A DNA stretch of 64,000 bases, from positions 310,001-374,000 of the forward strand of contig NZ_PKRQ01000003.1 of assembly GCF_002855575.1 (NCBI RefSeq). The letters are read 5' to 3'. Source of the DNA: Tabrizicola sp. TH137 (GTDB lineage Bacteria; Pseudomonadota; Alphaproteobacteria; Rhodobacterales; Rhodobacteraceae). Shown here piece after piece: positions 60,116 through 64,000 of the stretch. A model generated the notes under the pieces. That model made no database searches. It was not told the DNA's origin and saw only the letters and a list, made by a program, of their open reading frames with translations. The translations under genes and the position numbers were made by a program. The stretch's first letter is position 1. Each line of letters starts with the position of its first letter.

Positions 60116-60667
60116 TCAGGGAAAGTGGCGGATGCCCGCCTCCGTCACGATCACGTCCAGCCGCTGATCGAAGTCATCAATCGGTACCTCCGGCACTTCC
60201 TGCGCCGCGAAGGCAAAGCCCACCGCCAGAACCGTATGCCGCGCCCGCAACCTCGCCAGCGTGCGGTCATAGAACCCCCCGCCATAGCCCAGCCGATAGC
60301 CCCGCGCATCAAAGGCCACGAGCGGGACAATCACCACCTCCGGCTCCACCCAGGCCCCCTCAGCCGGGATCAGCGCCCCGAACTCCCCCGCCACCATGGC
60401 GCAGCCCGGCGACCATTCGCGAAAGCGCAGCGCCTGCCCCGGCCCGAGGATCACCGGCACCCCCACCGGCCCCTGATGCGCCGCCATCGCCGCCATCGGG
60501 TCGATCTCGGTCCGCATCGCCATATATCCCGCAAGGGCCTTCCCCCGATGCGGGGCCAGCACATCGGCCAGCAGTTCCGCCGCCTGCCCCTGCCCCCTGG
60601 CAAAGGCCTCTTTCCGCGCCGCGAAAGCCGCCTTCCGCGCCGCCGCCTTCTCCGCCTCGATCGTCAT
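60116..60667 (-). CDS. 5-formyltetrahydrofolate cyclo-ligase
   Basis: Uses ATP to turn 5-formyl-THF into 5,10-methenyl-THF; 183 residues. Family end motif is clear: VIVPLVAFDARGYRLGYGGG with FYDRTLARLR, the phosphate-binding loop. Also KALAGYMAMRTEIDP for substrate binding near the middle. Start ATG at 60667 overlaps the mgtE stop by 4 bp, so it is coupled to mgtE; no functional link between the two is obvious. Confidence 0.93.
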   Translation of the reverse strand: MTIEAEKAAARKAAFAARKEAFARGQGQAAELLADVLAPHRGKALAGYMAMRTEIDPMAAMAAHQGPVGVPVILGPGQALRFREWSPGCAMVAGEFGALIPAEGAWVEPEVVIVPLVAFDARGYRLGYGGGFYDRTLARLRARHTVLAVGFAFAAQEVPEVPIDDFDQRLDVIVTEAGIRHFP

Positions 60668-62034
60668 ATCAGCACCAGCGTCGCCAGCCCGAGGAAAGCC
60701 AGGAACCCCATCACATCCGTCAGCGTCGTGACAAAGGTCCCCGAGGCCAGCGCCGGGTCCAGCCCCAGCCGTTCCAGCGTCAGCGGCACCAGAACACCCC
60801 CCAGCGCCGCCACGATCTGGTTCACCACCATCGCCATGGCCAGCACCCCCCCGATCCAGGGATCGCCAAAGATCGCCCATCCCGCCAGCCCGATGATCAC
60901 CGCCAGCGCCAGCCCGTTCAACGCCCCCGCCGCCAGTTCCCGCAGCACCACCCGCCGCGCATTGGCCGCCGTCAGGTCCCGCGTCGCCAGCGCCCGCACC
61001 GCCACGGCCAGCGACTGCGTCCCCGCAATCCCCCCCGTGGACGCGACAATCGGCATCAGCGCCGCCAGCGCCACGATGGCCGTGATCGTCGCCTCGAAGC
61101 GCGAGATGACGAAGGCCGAAATCGACGCCGTGAACAGGTTGACCACCAGCCAGGGCAACCGCTGCCGCACCGTGGCTAGGGGGCCGTCCAACACGCTCGC
61201 CTCCTCGCCCACGCCGGCCAGACGCAGCATGTCCTCCTCATGCTCCTCATCCAGCACGTTCATCGCATCGTCGATGGTGATGACGCCGACCAGCCGCCCC
61301 CCCGCATCCACCACAGGGCAGGAAATCAGGTGATACTGGTTGAAGATATAGGCGACCTCGGCCTCCTCCTCCGTCGCCTCCACCGTGCGGAAACTGTCCT
61401 CCACCAGATCCCGCAGAGCCACCTCGCGCCGCGCCGAGAGGATTCGCCCCAGCGTGACATAGCCCAGGGGCTTCATCCGCGGATCGACGAGGATCACGTG
61501 ATAGAACTGGTCGGGCAAGACCTCCGCCCCGCGCAGGAAATCAATCGCCTCGCCCACCGTCCAGTGTTCGGGTGCCACCACCACCTCGCGCTGCATCAGG
61601 CGGCCTGCCGACCCTTCCGGATAGGCCATCGCCTGTTCCACCGCCACCCGGTCGGCCATATCCAGCGCATCCAGGATGCGCCCCTGCGCCGGCGCCTCAA
61701 GGTCCTCAAGGATATCGACCACGTCATCGGTATCCAGATCGCGCACCGCCTCGGCCACCACCTCGGCAGGCAGGGCCGCGATCACCTCTTCGCGGATCGT
61801 CTCGTCGATCTCCGACAGAAGGTCGCCGCCGAACGCGCCGGAATAGAGCGCAAGGAACTCCCGCCGCTCCCCCGCGTCGATCTGTTCCAGAAAGTCGGCG
61901 ATATCGGCGGCATGCAGCGGCTCCACCAAGCCAAGGACAAGCGCCCGATCCCCAGCCGACACCGCCGCCCGGATCGCCTCCACGCGGGCATCGTCCAGTT
62001 CGATCTCTTCGACCGCTGCCTCGTTTTCCGCCAT
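60664..62034 (-). CDS. mgtE: Magnesium transporter MgtE
   Basis: Magnesium-gated Mg2+ channel, 456 residues. N-terminal MgtE_N helical domain (LHAADIADFLEQIDAGERRE), paired CBS domains (MQREVVVAPEHWTVGEAIDF, LGYVTLGRILSARREVALRD, ISCPVVDAGGRLVGVITIDD), plug helix region, and five C-terminal helices (AALMPIVASTGGIAGTQSLA is the pore motif, then VVNQIVAALGGVLVPLTLER). It lies divergent from guaD with 146 bp between starts. Confidence 0.95.
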   Translation of the reverse strand: MAENEAAVEEIELDDARVEAIRAAVSAGDRALVLGLVEPLHAADIADFLEQIDAGERREFLALYSGAFGGDLLSEIDETIREEVIAALPAEVVAEAVRDLDTDDVVDILEDLEAPAQGRILDALDMADRVAVEQAMAYPEGSAGRLMQREVVVAPEHWTVGEAIDFLRGAEVLPDQFYHVILVDPRMKPLGYVTLGRILSARREVALRDLVEDSFRTVEATEEEAEVAYIFNQYHLISCPVVDAGGRLVGVITIDDAMNVLDEEHEEDMLRLAGVGEEASVLDGPLATVRQRLPWLVVNLFTASISAFVISRFEATITAIVALAALMPIVASTGGIAGTQSLAVAVRALATRDLTAANARRVVLRELAAGALNGLALAVIIGLAGWAIFGDPWIGGVLAMAMVVNQIVAALGGVLVPLTLERLGLDPALASGTFVTTLTDVMGFLAFLGLATLVLI

Positions 62035-62180
62035 CCCGCACCCTGCCCGATTACCCCCAGCCTAGCGAAAGCTGTTTCTGCGAAACAGGGGGCATGGGGA
62101 AATTTACCCATGCGCCGAAAGACCATAGGTTTGCAAGCGATGCATGACGCGCCAAAAGCGGCGGGAACAAGGGGCAGCAG

Positions 62181-63476
62181 ATGGCCGATATTCTTCTGGG
62201 GCAGGTGCTCCGCTTCACCGCCGATCCCTTCGCGGCCGGCGAAACCGCCGCCCAGCACGAAAGCCATGGCGCCATCCTCATCGAAGGCGGCCGCATCACC
62301 GCGACCGGCCCCGCCGATGACCTGCGCCGCCGCCACCCGCAGGCGCGTATCCATGACTATGGCCGCAGCCTCATCACCGCAGGCTTCATCGACGCCCATG
62401 TCCACTACCCCCAGACCGCCATCATCGCCTCCTGGGGCAAGCGGCTGATCGACTGGCTGAACAGCTATACCTTCCCCGAAGAGATGCGGTTCAAGGATCC
62501 CGCCTATGCCGAGGTCATCGCCAACCGCTACCTCGACCTCGCCACCGCCCATGGCACCACCACCGTCTGCACCTATGCCACGATCCATCCCGCCAGCGTG
62601 GACGCCATCTTCACCGCCGCCCAGACCCGCGGCATGCGCCTCTATGCCGGCAAGACCTGCATGGACCGCAACGCCCCCGAAGGCCTGCGCGACACCGCCC
62701 GATCCGCCTATGACGACAGCAAGGCACTCCTGGAGAAATGGCACGGGGTGGGCCGCCTCTCCTATGTCATCACCCCCCGCTTCTCGCCCACCTCCACCCC
62801 GGAACAGCTTGCCGCGCTGGGCGCGCTCTGGCGCGAATATCCCGATTGCCTGATGCAGACCCACCTCTCCGAACAGACGGATGAGATCGACTGGGTCCGC
62901 GCCCTCTTCCCCCAGTCCCGCGACTATCTCGACACCTACGAGGCGCAGGGCCTCCTGCGCGAAGGCGCACTCTACGGCCACGCCATCCACCTGACCGACC
63001 GCGAACGCGCCCGCCTGATCGAGGCCGGGGCCAGCCTCGTCCATTGCCCCACCTCCAACAGCTTCATCGGCTCCGGCCTCTTCGACATGTCCCTCGCCCG
63101 GCAGCTCCGGGTGGGCCTTGCCACCGATACCGGCGGCGGGTCCTCCTTCTCCATGCTGCACACGATGGCCGCCGCCTATGAAATCGCCCAGTTGCGCGGG
63201 CAGGCGCTGCATCCCTCGCAACTGATCTGGCTCGCCACCGTCGGCTCCGCCCGCGCCCTCCACGCCGAAGACCGCATCGGCAACATCGCCCCCGGGATGG
63301 AAGCCGACCTGACGATCCTCGACCTCGCCTCCACCCCCGCCATCGCACAGGCCAGCGCGCGGGCCGAAACGCTCTGGGAGGCGCTCTTCCCCACCATCAT
63401 GATGGGCGATGACCGCGCAATAAGGTCCGTCTGGATCGGCGGCAAACCCCTGCGGCAACCCCTTGAACTAACCTAG
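62181..63476 (+). CDS. guaD: Guanine deaminase
   Basis: Zinc hydrolase that deaminates guanine to xanthine; 431 residues. Metal ligands: GFIDAHVHYPQTAIIASWGK (HxH), His in LPDC-like MQTHLSEQTDEIDWV, His in LREGALYGHAIHLTD and Asp in GLATDTGGGSSFSML. LNSYTFPEEMRFKDPAYAEV is specific for GuaD in the amidohydrolase family. GGGGCAGCAG precedes the ATG. No other purine genes lie in the window. Confidence 0.95.
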   Translation: MADILLGQVLRFTADPFAAGETAAQHESHGAILIEGGRITATGPADDLRRRHPQARIHDYGRSLITAGFIDAHVHYPQTAIIASWGKRLIDWLNSYTFPEEMRFKDPAYAEVIANRYLDLATAHGTTTVCTYATIHPASVDAIFTAAQTRGMRLYAGKTCMDRNAPEGLRDTARSAYDDSKALLEKWHGVGRLSYVITPRFSPTSTPEQLAALGALWREYPDCLMQTHLSEQTDEIDWVRALFPQSRDYLDTYEAQGLLREGALYGHAIHLTDRERARLIEAGASLVHCPTSNSFIGSGLFDMSLARQLRVGLATDTGGGSSFSMLHTMAAAYEIAQLRGQALHPSQLIWLATVGSARALHAEDRIGNIAPGMEADLTILDLASTPAIAQASARAETLWEALFPTIMMGDDRAIRSVWIGGKPLRQPLELT

Positions 63477-64000
63477 GGTTTAATTCCATCAGAAAGAACA
63501 ACTGAAGGTTATCCCCGCAGATCACCCGACCACCCCCTACCCGACCAGACCGCCCCCGCACCGCCCGACTCGTCCCGCCGTCCCGCCGCCCCGCCAAAAC
63601 CCATCGAAATTCCCTTAAACTCCAACCCTTTAACCTTAACGCCCCGCCCCATCTTCATCTTGGCGAAAAATACTCTCAGGGGGTGAATTGGCGCAAAGCG
63701 CCAAGAGGGGGCGGAACGCTCCTTTCCCTCTGCCCCACCAAGCGCGGCCTGTCCCCCACCCCCGCAAGCCGCCCCACCCCGGCCTCCGTCCAAGCCGCAG
63801 ATCACCGCCAGAACCCAAACACTTCCCCCAAACCCCAACCCATTAACCTTAACGCCCCGCCCCATCTTCATCTTGGCGAAAAATACTCTCAGGGGGTGAA
63901 ATGGCGCAAAGCGCCAAGAGGGGGCGGAACGACCCTTTCCTTCTGCCCCACCAAGCGCGGCCTGTCCCCCTCCCCCGAAAGCCGCCCCACCCCGGCCTCC
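63477..64000. other. Gene-free right end of the window
   Basis: No convincing coding region. It carries two copies of a long direct repeat (see the 213-bp repeat entry) and pyrimidine-rich DNA. Open frames here are GC-skew shadows that change with the repeat unit. Confidence 0.6.
63631..64000 (-). repeat. 213-bp-period direct repeat, two copies
   Basis: The block 63631-63787 recurs at 63844-64000 with period 213 and few differences, from TAACCTTAACGCCCCGCCCC to the CCCCGGCCTCC end. Each copy contains the dispersed element in minus orientation (63649-63715 and 63862-63928: CATCTTCATCTTGGCGAAAA, then ATACTCTCAGGGGGTGAA and GGCGCAAAGCGCC hairpin). The second copy ends exactly at the window edge, so more may follow. 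Confidence 0.85.

Noticed and set aside
63509-63871. 120-codon minus-strand frame in the right-end repeat
   Set aside because: Its start region is duplicated with the 213-bp repeat and the product is low complexity without any family feature.

Overview
The window is GC-rich chromosomal DNA from an alphaproteobacterium, almost certainly a member of the Rhodobacteraceae (Rhodobacter, Tabrizicola or Gemmobacter-like). The pccB/pccA/pccR arrangement, small proteins of DUF6497 and DUF6525 type, the betIB-choXWV cluster, PutA without a DNA-binding domain next to an Lrp-type PutR, and the Tad pilus gene order all fit that family. I see no rRNA, prophage, insertion sequence or CRISPR array. There is one tRNA, tRNA-Leu(UAA).

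Layout. 1-7.7 kb: propionyl-CoA carboxylase genes (pccA cut by the left edge, pccB) with three small genes between them, then a DUF486 membrane protein, an MFS exporter and the divergent regulator pccR, whose promoter carries a TTTGCAAA inverted repeat that also occurs in related form upstream of pccB. 7.7-16.5 kb: a YdcH-type protein, a secreted thermonuclease, then choline to glycine betaine catabolism (betI-betB-PLP dehydratase-betA on the minus strand) divergent from the choline ABC transporter choXWV. 16.5-21.6 kb: a secreted hypothetical, topA and dprA, separated by a repeat-rich spacer. 21.8-28.7 kb: gabT, the biotin transporter bioMNY, and facing it an overlapping operon aroQ - HpcH/HpaI aldolase - short AMP-dependent ligase - divergent thiolase. 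29-32.7 kb: metF/metR and a Zur-box-controlled COG0523 GTPase coupled to a DUF6525 gene. 32.9-37.1 kb: a three-part adenylation-carrier-acyltransferase membrane fusion and an RTX protein. 37.3-45.9 kb: an inositol monophosphatase family enzyme, rhomboid protease, putA/putR, tRNA-Leu, a META-domain protein, scoAB and a small GNAT. 45.9-60 kb: a lytic transglycosylase and a Tad/Flp pilus locus (three pilins, cpaB, cpaC, OmpA-like lipoprotein, cpaE, cpaF, tadB, tadC, tadD, a TPR lipoprotein, cpaA, AAA ATPase). 60.1-64 kb: 5-formyl-THF cyclo-ligase, mgtE, guaD and a tandem 213-bp repeat at the right edge.

The intergenic spaces are rich in repeats: AT-rich perfect hairpins in two clusters of three, REP-like palindromes, a dispersed terminator-like element in about seven copies, and a 16-bp tandem array.

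The candidates most worth follow-up are the one-polypeptide adenylation-carrier-AT3 enzyme at 32890-35436, the thiolase/ligase operon that converges on bioMNY (a partnership reminiscent of Bacillus yhfS-yhfT-bioY), the Tad pilins with a G-AVTVDW processing site, the AAA ATPase closing the Tad cluster, and the hairpin clusters.
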